From Trochalopteron elliotii (lineage: Eukaryota > Chordata > Aves > Passeriformes > Leiothrichidae), in contig JANPWX010020150.1 of assembly GCA_024734555.1 (NCBI GenBank), positions 2,128,258-2,192,257 of the forward strand: 64,000 nucleotides of DNA. Reading direction: 5' to 3'. The position numbers and the translations under genes were made by a program. Positions 12,199 to 23,731 of the stretch are shown piece by piece. Under the pieces are notes generated by a model. That model worked only from the letters and a program-made list of their open reading frames with translations. It ran no database searches and had not been told where the DNA came from. Every line of letters starts with the position of its first letter. Position 1 is the stretch's first letter.

Positions 12199-12222
12199 TG
12201 TGAATATATATATATATTCACA
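12199..12222. repeat. 24-bp perfect AT-rich palindrome
   Basis: The half site TGTGAATATATA is followed directly by its exact reverse complement. The core is a short TA repeat, so slippage explains the centre, but the TGTGAA/TTCACA ends are also symmetric. Confidence 0.95.
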
Positions 12223-13172
12223 TAAAAATACACACAAGGAGATATTTTGAATAATACTTGCTATTTTCCTAGCAAAGCATCACTCCATTTAAATAGTGGC
12301 TGTTACAGATACAAGTCTTCCACAGGCCAGTTTTTTACCCCTTTCCATCAGTGAAAGGTTTCTCAGTCCGAAAGGGCTCAATTCAATGAATAAGAATACT
12401 TGTTATAAGTTTCCAAGAGTAATTTCCAGCATCCAATTTCCCTCCCCACCCAAAGGGAGAAAACACCACCTCTCTTAACAGAATAGTTTCTGTCTTTGTA
12501 ACTACAATTTATTTTCAAGCCTTGCTAACCTTTGTGCTGACTCTAAGAAGCTAGGATAATTTTGAGAACATAATGAGGCTGTAATATCATAACTGAGGCT
12601 ATAAACTCATAATTTTGAGACCATAATTGTTATAGTTTGACCTGAGGCATAGAAGTGGCTGAAGAATTTCATGAAGTGGCTCCTGAATCAAATTCATCTT
12701 TTCCACCGTAGAAACAGAGCCCAGGGTGATAGTTTATGCTGCATGAAAACATACAGAATGTGCTAATGTGAGAAATACCTAGAGCATCCTTTTTGGTCAC
12801 GATCCTATCCTTGAAAATCCCAAATGATACTTGCTGTTCCCATGAGCAGCGTGCCATGGCATTGCCCACAGTCCTGGCACCCATCAGTGGTGCTGGAAGG
12901 ACTTCTGGCATCCTGGTTCTGTTTCCTTTCAGCTTGCGTGCCCAAATTTTCCTTGCACAGAGATAAGGATGTACCCAAGGTATGCACTTGTTAATGCCTT
13001 TGTGTCCTACTGATAGATTTACCTGGTAGCTTAATTGCCTCATTATAGGTACTCAAGGTTGGAAAAAGCTGATGCTACAATTTTACTACTTTCATAATAA
13101 ATATTAACCACCTAATTTTTTATTTCTTTTCCTCACAAACACATTTTCTACTTGCAGGTTTTTGCCCTTGGG

Positions 13173-13194
13173 AAATAATAATAATAATAATAAA
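13173..13194. repeat. (ATA)n microsatellite
   Basis: About seven uninterrupted AAT/ATA units on the plus strand. Confidence 0.9.
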
Positions 13195-15085
13195 ACCTAA
13201 AAACTTGCTGGTTTTCATATTCTCTTGCTTTTCATTTCAGCAGGAGAATGGGAAGGAAGGAAGGGCTGCAGATAGTTCATATTTTCTTGCTTTATTCACC
13301 TACCTTTAACAATGTTATTTTCTCTTTTAAATTGCTTAGTACAGGACCACAATGTAACTAAAATAAAATAATTCTTATATCTTCCTCTGCACAAACCTTG
13401 CAGCTATGTGTAAAGAAATCTAGGTAGATATCTACCCTAAAAAAGAATAAACTGAAAAAACCTTCACACTATTTCTCCCAAGGCTAGTTTTAGCTTAGAG
13501 TTTGAGAATTTCTATAGGAAGAAGAAGTTGACAGTATAAAAGAGGGATTTTTTTACTGTTATTTAATAATGTCTTCCAGTGCCATAATTTGAAGCACCTT
13601 TCTTCCCTTAGGCATAAGATCTTCTGTGAAACATCACTCAAGAGAGGTTCCTTTTTTCTTCTAAAACTTAGAGTGGAATCAAAACTATTGATGAAGTCTA
13701 AAAACTTATAAAAGGCAGTATAGTAATTACTGTGCTGCCTTTTTTCTTCCCTTCAGTACTTGGTAAAACTTTAGCTCTGTGAAGAAAGCACTTTGACATG
13801 ATCAATATCCTAATGCATTTCCTGCCTTATGAAACTGGCAAAAGACCTTGTCTGATTTGACCCATTACAACTGAGTGCTTCTCCCTCCACCTCCACCCTT
13901 CACCCTAACTTCTTAATTCAACTGTTTTCCTTCCAGTGCTGCTTGGAATGGATCATTTTGTGACCAGTGACGTCAATTGAACTTCATCCCCTTTCTTTTA
14001 CCATCTGGAAAATTGCCCATTTGTATAATACAACTCACAAAGGAACCGTGTTATATTCAAATGCAGCCAGCATCATCAACTGAAATTTAAACGTATATCT
14101 TGAAAAAATTTAAGAAAAAAAAATTATTTTAAAAAAGTCATTAAAAATAATACTTTTCCCTGTTCATTGTTCATTTTCAATAATATCCAAGCAACCATGC
14201 ACCATTGCAGTCTCAGCTGTTTCTGTCACAAGATGAAAAATACAGAAAACTCGCCAGGAAATGAGTCTTCTTTGAATAACTGAGATGGAATTTTTAATGT
14301 CATGTCAAATGGATTCCTCAATCTTGGCTGCAATAGTGCAATGCGTAAACTGTAATGAGCTTTCTGTCACCTACAACTTGTTGAGAATAAGAAAACCCAA
14401 AATTTATTAATCTGAAAAGCTGTGTGAATGCCTGAAATGGTAGTTTAGTTATGTGATTATGTCACTCCTAATGGCCATGTTTTCATATCTGACATTAGCC
14501 CAAAAATATTTGCAGAGGACAGACATAATCAATGTAATTGATCTCACAAAGAGATCTTCATCTACTTGTTTCAACCTAACTATTCCAACTTCCATGTGAC
14601 TTACCCAGATGAAATTTTTAAACTTTGTTTTACAGTCCATGAGTTGATTCCCTTAAGCTAATAATAAATAACACAAAACTGAGATTCTACTGAAATTTAT
14701 TTGATTCAGGATCTTTAGTCAAAGCTTTTTTTAACAGTAGTATATGACTGTGTGATAGAAAACCAGTCTAAATACAAGCCCTCTTTTTCCATATACGGCT
14801 AACAGCAGTAACATAATTGTAGCATTGGCTACTGATAACAATCTATAGGGAAAGTAGAAAATTAAGTGCTAAAACAGAAAAATGATGGTATATTAGTATG
14901 CCTGTATATGAGCAGAGAGCTTACTTTATGTGGGAATAACATCAGGAAAGCGAATGCACATCTAGAAGCTATGGTCCCTTTGTGCTTGATGATAAATGCT
15001 TCCAAAGTCTGGGATCAGTCAGAGCTTCCCTGTAAGAAAACTAGCCAGAAGTGTCAAGCATCATTCTATAAATGGATTTCAGATA

Positions 15086-16265
15086 GGAAGGTCTCCGGCA
15101 GGTCAAGACCTGACCAGCCTGGTCTCTGATGAGCAGGTGACCTGCTTGGTGGACGAGGGACAGGCTGTGGATGTGTCTGCCTGGACTCCAGCAAAGCCTT
15201 TGACACTGTCTCCCATGGCGTCTCCTGGAAAAGCTGCAGCCCAGGGCCTGGACAGGTTCAGTCCTCTCTGGGTTAAGAACTGGCTGATGGCCCAGCCCAG
15301 AAGGTGCTGGGAATGATGCTGCATCCAGCTGGGAGCCGGTCACTGTGGTGTCCCCAGGGATCAGTGATGGGCCCAGCCCTGTTTAAAATCTTTATTGGTG
15401 ATCTGGATGAGGGGATCCAGTCTAGCCAGAGTAAATTCATGGAGGACACCAAGCTGGGTGGGAGTGTGGATCTGCTGGAGGGCAGGAAGGCTCTGAGGAA
15501 GGATCTGGACAGGCTGGGCATGGTCTGAGGCCAATGGTGTGAGGGGCACCAAGGAGAAGTGCCAGGTCCTGCCCTGGGTCTCACCAACCCCTGCAGCTCC
15601 AGGCTGGGGCAGAGGAGCTGTAAAAGGCCCTTTGGGAAGTGCCCAGGAGGTGCTGGTGCCAGTGGCTGGACAGGAGCCCAGGAGTGCCCAGATGGGCAAG
15701 AGGCTGATGGTCCCTGGGCTGTCCCAGCCATGGTGTGACCACAGACCAAGGGCCGTGATTCTTCCCATGTACTCAGCACTGGTGAGGTCATGCCGTGAGT
15801 GCTGTGTCCGGTTCTGTGAATCTCAGTTCAGGAAGGACATTGAGGGGCTGGAGCATGTCCAGAGAAGGGGAACAGGGCTGGGGAAGGGTCTGAAGCACAA
15901 GTCCTACAAGGAAAAGCTGAGGGAGCTGGTCTCGAGAAAAGGAGGCTCAGGGGGGACCTTCCTGCTCTCCACAACTCCCTTGGAGGAGGGTGCAGCCAGG
16001 TGGGAGTTGGGCTCTGCTCCCAGGGAACAAGGGGAGGACAAGACGACATAGGCTTTAGTTGTGCCAGAGAAGGTTGAGATAGAACATTATGAAGAATTTC
16101 TTCACAGAATGGGTGATTGGGCTTTGGAATTGGCTGCTCAGGGAAGTGGCAGAGCCACTTTCTCTGGAGGTTTTTGAGAAAAGACTTGATGTGGCACTCG
16201 GTGCCATGATCTAGTTGACATGGTAGACTTGATCTCAAAGATGTTTTCCAACCTAACTGATTCTG
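15086..16265 (+). mobile_element. CR1 LINE, 3' part with degenerate reverse transcriptase and 3' UTR
   Basis: The longest CR1 copy here, sense on the plus strand, retains the 3' half of ORF2. Recognisable pieces, spread over shifting frames, are SSKAFDTVSH (about 15,187), [20 protein letters not shown] (about 15,352-15,411), [11 protein letters not shown] (about 15,434), MYSALVRS (about 15,769) and DIEGLEHVQRR (about 15,837). The reverse transcriptase motif normally ending in two Asp residues reads FMED here, so one catalytic Asp is lost. Frameshifts separate the blocks. The 3' UTR blocks (ATTTCTTCACAGAATGGGTG, then TTTTCCAACCTAACTGATTC) follow. The element is 5'-truncated and dead. All open frames in this interval on both strands are pieces or shadows of it. 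Confidence 0.93.
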
Positions 16266-19154
16266 ATAAAATTATGCAAATTATATAAATATATAATGAT
16301 ATAAATTATCCAATATGGACAGAATGGTGTGATTCTATGAGAATGGTCCATGAGCTTTCTCAATGTATAAACACCTTATTGAAACTTTGATTTGAATTTC
16401 TTCCTTATGGATACTAATGCACATCTTGCCGCTCATTCAGAAATTCAAAATATGCCACAGTGCTAGGCTCTGAAAGCTTACTTCATAGGGATTGATAATC
16501 TATTTAAATTTTCGTAATTATGGAAGAAAATAATGTAATGAATTACAGGGATTTAGAGCTAAAAAGCAATGCAGTTAAAAAGAGACAATACTGTGATATG
16601 AACAAGCATAGCCATTTCATGATTGTAGGGACTTAAACTTCTAGAAAAAGGAGATGAAACAGATGAGAACTTCTGCTATCTACGAAGTTAACAAGAAGAC
16701 TGGACCACTTTGAAGTCTGTTCTTGCAAAATGTCTTTAAAAAAAAAACTTAAAAAAAAAGTGTGGTCTGTGGTCTTTATTCCCACCAGCAGTGATCTTGT
16801 CAGGAATATCAACTACCACATCCCAGCTGAGGATTTCCATTCCTGAAAGGAGCTGTGAGCTGGAAAAGGAGGTTTGGAGCCGTAAGTTGGCCCTTTGGCT
16901 TTCACAGAAGAGTCAGAGCCTGTCACTGACTCAACAGCAGCAGCTGGCGATGCTGGGGCATCAGGGACCTGGAAAAGGCCCACATAACTTGGAGGTTTCT
17001 GTCAGCTTGGCATATTTGGAAAAACAAAATGATGGAGGCTGCTGACAAAACCCATTAACCCATTAAACCTGGCTTAATATTTTCCTTCCTTGTTTGTTTG
17101 TTTGTAGTTGGTTCCCTCCCCCCTCTCCAGTAAATACAGAAAATTTGCATTTGCTGCTGATGCATTATTGAGTTTCAGCATCTTCATAAACTGCAAACAA
17201 GACATAATGGTCAACCAGCAATGCCTCATATGATGACCCAGTCAATAATGCTAAACAGTGGCTGAATAAACTCTCTGCATTGATCTTGGAATCATTCACC
17301 AGAGAAGAGCATCATTCTTATCCAAAAAAGAAAAAAAAAGAAAATTAAAAAAAATCAAATTCACCTTAGGATCAAGAAAGATTGGTCTTTTATTCAAGGC
17401 TTACTGATAAAGTTTTTAAATGTTCCCCTTGTCATTTATAAAACCTAACAGACAGATTTTACTCTGAGATTTAAAAAAACTTCAAATGTTGCATAGACCA
17501 GGATAGACAGCAGTTTTATCCAGCAAGGACTTCTGTAGATCACAAGTCCTTAAAAATGGAGAGAGACCTATGGCTGTGATCTGCTCAGAGGGCAAACCCT
17601 GGTGAGCATGGCGTGGCAGAGCATGGCATGGCACAATGTCTCAAGGATTTTTGTACACAAAATGAGCTAGGACCAGATACAATAAAATAACAATATCTCT
17701 TCATAGAAAGATAAAACCATTACTCACGAAATACAAAAATCCAATGGCTATGCTTTATTATAAACACATGACACATCCAGGCATGCATATATTTTCCTAA
17801 AGTACTTAAATAAGGCTTCATGCACTTCCACAATGTGTCAGAGATTGGGCTTTTGCTTTGATTTTCACTGAAATGTGGCAAACTTTGTTTGCTATGCAGT
17901 TCTGCTTCCCATTGCAAATAATTGTCACTTTGGTAACTCTAGAGAGTGATTAAGGCTGAGACTGGGCTCTGTTTTACCTATTTTGCTCATACTCGCCAGT
18001 ACAGCTGTCTCATTTTTGCACAAAAATGTCACTGTTTTGCTCTGTTACCCAAAACAGCACTGTGACAGTTTTGATGCACTTGTTTCAGCCATTGCAGCTG
18101 GAATTATAGAAACAAGAAATGCATTAACAAATAACTAAAACCCTGCAATTTTCTGCCTCATGACAGAATCAGAAATTATAAGAAACCACTATTTACATTG
18201 CATGCCATCAGAACTCTACAATCAGACAGAAGCTGGTAGATGATATTTAGCCTTTGCATTAAAAAACCACAATTTCTCATAAAATCAAACTCCAAGCTCA
18301 ATATTGTCCTTCAGCAAACTTTGGGAAAGAAAACAAGCAAAGCAGAAAAAAACCCACAAAAGTTATTTCTGTTATAAAGATTCACAAGGTTTGCTTGGAA
18401 GAGAGTGTAATCAATTAATATCTTTAGGTTAAAAAAATTAGCTTATAATGCACAGGATCTGGACAGCAGGATATCTTCTAGTCCATAGTGGGAAGTGGGG
18501 CAAAAGAAGCAGCACAAATGGCCACAAAAGGCTGCTCTAAAGGTCAAAGGGAGAATCACTTTTAAAACTGAAACACAGTTATGGCACACTACTTTTTTGG
18601 GTGGGGGGGCAAGGAAAGCAGGTTTTTTTTGTCTTGTTAAACTCAGTGGGAGAAATCTCAGGACTTTCAAGTGTCTGATGTATTCCAGACACATCACACC
18701 ATCCAAAGTGCTCTCATGAGGCCAACAGATGTGACACAGCACCTGCTGGTCTTTCGGCTTTTGAAGCAGGAGCCGGAGACTGGGCAGAGCTCTCTAAAAA
18801 TGGTGCCTGAAAAGGAAGTGGCCTTTTCTTCAAAAGGTAGTGGCCTTTTCTTCAAAGAGACATGGACTGTTTCTTCAGGGGAATGATCCAGGACTGGGTT
18901 CAATGCCGACAGAAATGTGTGGCAAAAAAAAGGTAAATCAAACTTGGAAGCCTTTTTATTCCTTCCTCAGTCTTAAAGGCAGTAAAAGGCAGTTTCTTGC
19001 TCAAATGAATGGTTTGTATGCAACCAGAATATGATCCTGGGAGGGATCAATGCAAGCCTTTGTACCTGTATTCACAAACATTTTAAAGACACAATAATTT
19101 TTTCTGCTAGGTTTGTTTTTGACCTTCTGTCTTTTTCATGTGCCCTTTCTCTCC
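16266..19154. other. Unique non-coding sequence
   Basis: It begins with about 55 AT-rich bases, then a second short CR1-tail-like piece (AGAATGGTGTGATTCTATGA at 16,321-16,340). The rest is unique, with a 22-bp tandem duplication at 18,817-18,856. No gene is recognised. Confidence 0.5.
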
Positions 19155-19299
19155 TTTTTTTTTGTTTGTTTGTTTGTTTTTTTGTTTGTTTGTTGGTTTG
19201 GTTTGTCTTGCTATGGTTTGTGGTTGTTTTTTTTTGTGTGTGTGTGTGTTTGGTTTGGTTTTTTTGTTGTTTTTGTTTTTGTTTTGTTTTGTTTTTTTT
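19155..19299. repeat. T-rich (GTTT)n low-complexity tract
   Basis: GTTT, GTTTG and TGTG units and T runs. The overlapping plus-strand frames here encode Phe/Cys/Val/Leu strings and are artefacts of composition. Confidence 0.9.
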
Positions 19300-20850
19300 C
19301 TCCTTTCTGACTCAATTACTTAATTTCTTAGAAACCATTTTCTGCTTGCTTCTGAAGCAGAGTAGAGCACACTTGGACCCATTTCATGTGAGTCCTATGT
19401 ATTTTACTGCATATGATTTATTCTCCCTCTCTTTTCCCTGAGTTTGGCAGTGGCATCTAAGAACACAACTTCCAAAACCATAATTCCCCTTCTTGTCTCT
19501 TCAGCTCAAGATAACGTCAGCAGCAAAAATCTGTCCTTGGTGCAGAAGGGAAAGAAGCAAAAGAAGCAACAAGACAATCTGTGTCCAACCTGCATCATGT
19601 ATCAGACTGTGAAGTGCACCAGAAAACATAGCATTTTAATTAATTTACTCTAGATCACTTTAACTTCACAGTAGGGTTTAATGATCAATGTTAACAGCTT
19701 TATGAGTCTGATTTTGCTTATTGCTCATATAGGAATAACCAGATGTTCTAAAAAAAAAAACAAACCACATATAAACAACCTGTGATGTTACCCTGAGCTT
19801 TTATTAGAGGACAGAAACACAGGCCATACTCTTTTGGATGACAGAAGATAGCTTGTTCCCACAGGGAATCTTTTATAATATCATAAATCCTCCATCTGGC
19901 ATTTCATTCAATTCATTTTTCAAATATTTGCTATCTACTGAGGCATTGAATTTTCTTTGCTTTGTTAATGTCTATTAATATGTGGACTTTTTTTCTAGAT
20001 ACCATAGTGGAAGAAGGCCCCTGGTGTCATAGCGCTCAACCACTTCTTGTCTGAGAAAAACAAACACACATATTCTCTTCTCCTTTGAAATTTTTTATCT
20101 TGAACAGTGAGTGTTTTCTCACTAGACTTGTTTTTTCAAGACTGGACTTTGGGTTTAGGAATGTGATTTCCACAGACATATCAAGGAATTCTCGTTATCC
20201 CTAAACTGTCTAAAATACTTCACAAGAGCCACGAACACTGACCTTGGGAGGGGTACCATGAAAGATGTTGGACATCTAATTTATTTTCTCCATGTTCTTA
20301 AACTATGGTCCATGTTGTTCAAATTTATAGGTGGTAGGGATGTGTCTACCTAATAAAGCCATTATTCTAAAATAAGTTATTCTAAACGTGTGTGTAAATG
20401 ACTGAAGAAGGATTCTGTCTGCCTAAACTAAGGCTCTGGCACTTTCCCCCATTCATCAGAAGCTCTTAGACTGTTTTACCTGAGACATTAAACGCAAGGG
20501 TGAAAATACCAGTTTTCTCAGTGGAGAAATCACAGCTGCAGTTTTACTATTCTGAGACATCAGGATCAGACCAGATTAAAGAATAATCAGTAGCACTGCC
20601 ATGACCACCTACTTTGGCTCACTTTTATTCATGAGAAAGAGATCCTATTGTCACCCTTATTATTCTGGGCTACCTTTTCCTCCGTGAATTTACCTCTCTT
20701 TTCGTTGTTCTTTTGTCCTCAAAACTGCATCCAGGAGCACATTTTCTGCCTCAATTCTGTAAGTCCCAGGGAAGGGGTGGAGTACTCCTCCCTGGAGATG
20801 TTCAAGGAACAACTGGACACGTGCACACAATGTGTCAGTGTCAGAGTCAT
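19300..20850. other. Unique non-coding sequence
   Basis: AT-rich unique DNA. No gene or repeat family is recognised. Confidence 0.5.
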
Positions 20851-20901
20851 GTTTTCCTTTTTTTTTCTCTTTTTTTCCTTTTTTTTTTTTTTATTTATTT
20901 A
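20851..20901. repeat. T-rich low-complexity tract
   Basis: Runs of T broken by single C or A bases. Confidence 0.85.
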
Positions 20902-23242
20902 GATTCTTTTTATTTCATCCCTTATGTTTTCTTTAGGTTTTTCATTTACCTTTGCGGAAATGTGATCGAACAATCTAGAAGTTAATTAAGTAACAGGAGT
21001 TGTTCTGTAAAGGTTTTGGCTTTTAAAAAGAAGATACAGTTAAATAAATTACTTTTCCAGTGTTTTAACTTTTAAAGTTTTTAAGTTCCTTTCTCTTTTT
21101 TCCATCCTTTTCTGTAACATGAAGTCAAAAGTCTTTTGCAATGGGAAGAAACTAGAAGCAATCACAAGCTAGGAATATGCTGGAGAGGAGTTTAGGAAGT
21201 TTTACAGTCCCATCTGTCTTGAATCTGTCATACTACATGACCCATGGCTTTTTGTCCCATCCCTGCTCAGCTGACAGAGGCCTTTTACAAACACACAAAC
21301 CTTTGTTACCTCAAAAACTTAGAATTTGCTTCACCATTATGTGGTTTAACAGCAAATAAGTTTTTGATTAACACTTTGACCTCACTGAATTCTCCTTGCC
21401 TGCCTAAAGAAAGTAGTGTTTTATATCAAACTTAAGCTTTTCTATTTGATGCAATATGGTGAAAAAAACCACTTTGCTTCAGTAACACTTGAAACATCAT
21501 TTCAATTGAAAATGTCACACCAAAACATCCAGCATTACCATGTCAAGTCTCTTCATATTTTTTTTCTTTCTACAGTGAACATTAATATTGTAGTCTTCAT
21601 CCTGGCTTTTGAGATCCCTCATAGTGTGGAAATTCAGAATTGTAACAGGGATACTAATAATTTTTTCTATATGTATTTTTTCTGCCTTCTCTGTTTTGGT
21701 CGTGTTCTCTTTGAGGCAGAGGCTTCCTCTTATTAGATGAATTAATTGCAAATAATAAAATAACTGCATGTAAATTTGTTCCACTGATACTTAAATGTTA
21801 ATGTGCAAAATACTACTTGCAAAATAAGCACTTTAAAAATATGAATGTTATTTTTTTTTCCCACATATGAAAAAATTCTTGAGAAGATTGTAATATATAT
21901 GAAGAATTAATTTTGGGAATATTTTCCATTCAGTGATTTATAAATATTCTACACTCTCTATATTCTTTATGGAAATCCCTTGCAAATGTATTTATAACTG
22001 GGGGCTAAAAGTGAGTCCCAATCCATTCCCATAATAGCTGGGGAATATTAATATACGTATATTGCAAAATGATTTCAAAACCAGAAAGGAAGAAAAACAC
22101 TACTTTCTTCCAGATCAGATTTTTGAGCAAGTTTTGGATAATCACTTGAATGTTTGGACATCCCTCTGAAGCAAAGCTTTTCTGATGTTTATGCCTCATT
22201 CACCACAATCAAGAAATTGGAGCAGTTTATGTTATCTGCAAAAAATATTTCAGTTCCTTTTATATGGTTTTCCCCAACTGTTCTGCAACATTGTCAGCTC
22301 TGAAGAAGGTGAAACAGAAGAAATAGATATGAATTAAATTAATTTTTTGCCCCTAGTTATTCCCTGAAATGCCATACAAACATACATATGTATACATCTA
22401 TATGCTTATATTTACATACGCATATTATTTTGCGTGTATGTACATATATATAAGTTCATGCATAAATTTATTCTTTTATACTTGCAAAGAAAATGATTTT
22501 TTTGCAAATGTGTATTTCTTCCCTGCCATAAGATGGAGTCATCACCTCTGAATCTGAATGAAAACTTCACTCCCAGCAGTCTCTACTGAGGTATTTGTGA
22601 ACCCAGCCATCATCTGTATCTAAACTGGGATGGACAGGAGCCGTGTCTGCCATCTGGCCACCACTCTGAGGGCTCTGTGAAACAAGCTGGTGGTGCCAGA
22701 GCCCTTTCTTGCAGACAGATGTGCACCTTCCACTAACATTCATGGTTGGCGTCAGCCACCAGCCGCAGCAGACAGGTCAGTCACTGAGCTGGCATCAGGA
22801 GTGGGATGTTTCTCCAAGCCACAGAGGTGTGTCCCTGTGGTTTTCTGTACTGGGGGGCAGGTTAAGGGAGGGTGGGATGTCCTGCTAACACAGGAACATT
22901 AGGGCATGTCACCAGGGAGTCAACAAAAGGTGTCTAGTTGGCTTCAGGTTTCGACCCACATTTTGTGTGACAGTTGTCAAATATTGCAAACTCTGGACCA
23001 CTCGTCGGACTGCTGGATAAAGTTTATCTCAATTCTCCCATTTCCTTGTCAGTTTGCTGAGGATCGTGGACCTGCCTAAGGGATAACCATCAACAGGTGG
23101 AAGGAGTGTGTGGAAGGGCTTGGCAGTTGTGCGCATTCCTTTCTGACTTCCCATTGCAAGCTTTCATGATCTCATTACCTTACGGCAAATTTTGCTTCCA
23201 AAATGTGATTTCCAGGCTGTGCAGGGTTTTCGGGGATTGCAG
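20902..23242. other. Unique non-coding sequence, more GC-rich at its right end
   Basis: Nothing recognised from 20.9 to 22.55 kb, apart from an ATAC/TATA-rich stretch at about 22,370-22,460. From about 22.6 to 23.2 kb composition becomes more GC-rich. That part could hide an unrecognised LTR or other repeat, but I see no termini. Confidence 0.45.
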
Positions 23243-23255
23243 TCTTTTTTTTTCT

Positions 23256-23311
<56 letters not shown>

Positions 23312-23340
23312 TTTTTCTTTCTTTCTTTCTTTTTTTCTTT
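23243..23340. repeat. (CTTT)n microsatellite next to the assembly gap
   Basis: About 95 bases of nearly pure CTTT units lie 68 bases left of the gap; the sequence right of the gap is also CT-rich. Frames across it give Phe/Leu/Ser repeats, or Lys/Glu/Arg on the other strand, and are not genes. Confidence 0.95.
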
Positions 23341-23407
23341 CCTCCATTCTCTCTTACTTCGTTCATTTCTTTCGTGCGTTGTGCAGGAAGGGGCAGCTAC
23401 GTCGCAC

Positions 23408-23731
23408 NNNNNNNNNNNNNNNNNNNNNNNNNNNNNNNNNNNNNNNNNNNNNNNNNNNNNNNNNNNNNNNNNNNNNNNNNNNNNNNNNNNNNNNNNNNNN
23501 NNNNNNNNNNNNNNNNNNNNNNNNNNNNNNNNNNNNNNNNNNNNNNNNNNNNNNNNNNNNNNNNNNNNNNNNNNNNNNNNNNNNNNNNNNNNNNNNNNNN
23601 NNNNNNNNNNNNNNNNNNNNNNNNNNNNNNNNNNNNNNNNNNNNNNNNNNNNNNNNNNNNNNNNNNNNNNNNNNNNNNNNNNNNNNNNNNNNNNNNNNNN
23701 NNNNNNNNNNNNNNNNNNNNNNNNNNNNNNN
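23408..23731. other. Assembly gap (324 N)
   Basis: Undetermined bases. The size may be an estimate. The left flank is fairly GC-rich (GGGGCAGCTACGTCGCAC) and the right flank is a C/T tract, so the missing piece may be a longer tandem repeat. Every open frame spanning it is an artefact of untranslated N. Confidence 0.99.

Larger units (their letters stand above)
9743..15085. other. Unique non-coding sequence
   Basis: No gene or repeat family recognised over about 5.3 kb. Open frames of 60-127 codons (for example 10,053-10,436 minus and 12,669-13,043 minus) have no recognisable domain. Small structures inside are a 24-bp palindrome at 12,199-12,222 and an ATA repeat at 13,173-13,194. Weak exon-like segments at 11,361-11,388 and 14,039-14,079 (-) are discussed as rejected. 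Confidence 0.5.

Noticed and set aside
14039..14079. 41-nt minus-strand exon-like segment (TTTCAG acceptor, GTGAGT donor, one open frame)
   Set aside because: It would have to be paired with another tiny exon (such as 11,361-11,388) to restore frame between the two better candidates. Such pairs are easy to find by chance in AT-rich DNA.
15273..16238. Several open frames of 100-172 codons on both strands
   Set aside because: All lie within the decayed CR1 element. The plus-strand ones are broken reverse transcriptase pieces and the minus-strand ones are shadows of its GC-rich sequence.
19031..19441. 136-codon plus-strand frame resembling a membrane protein
   Set aside because: The hydrophobic string comes from the GTTT/T-rich tract, not from a real transmembrane gene.
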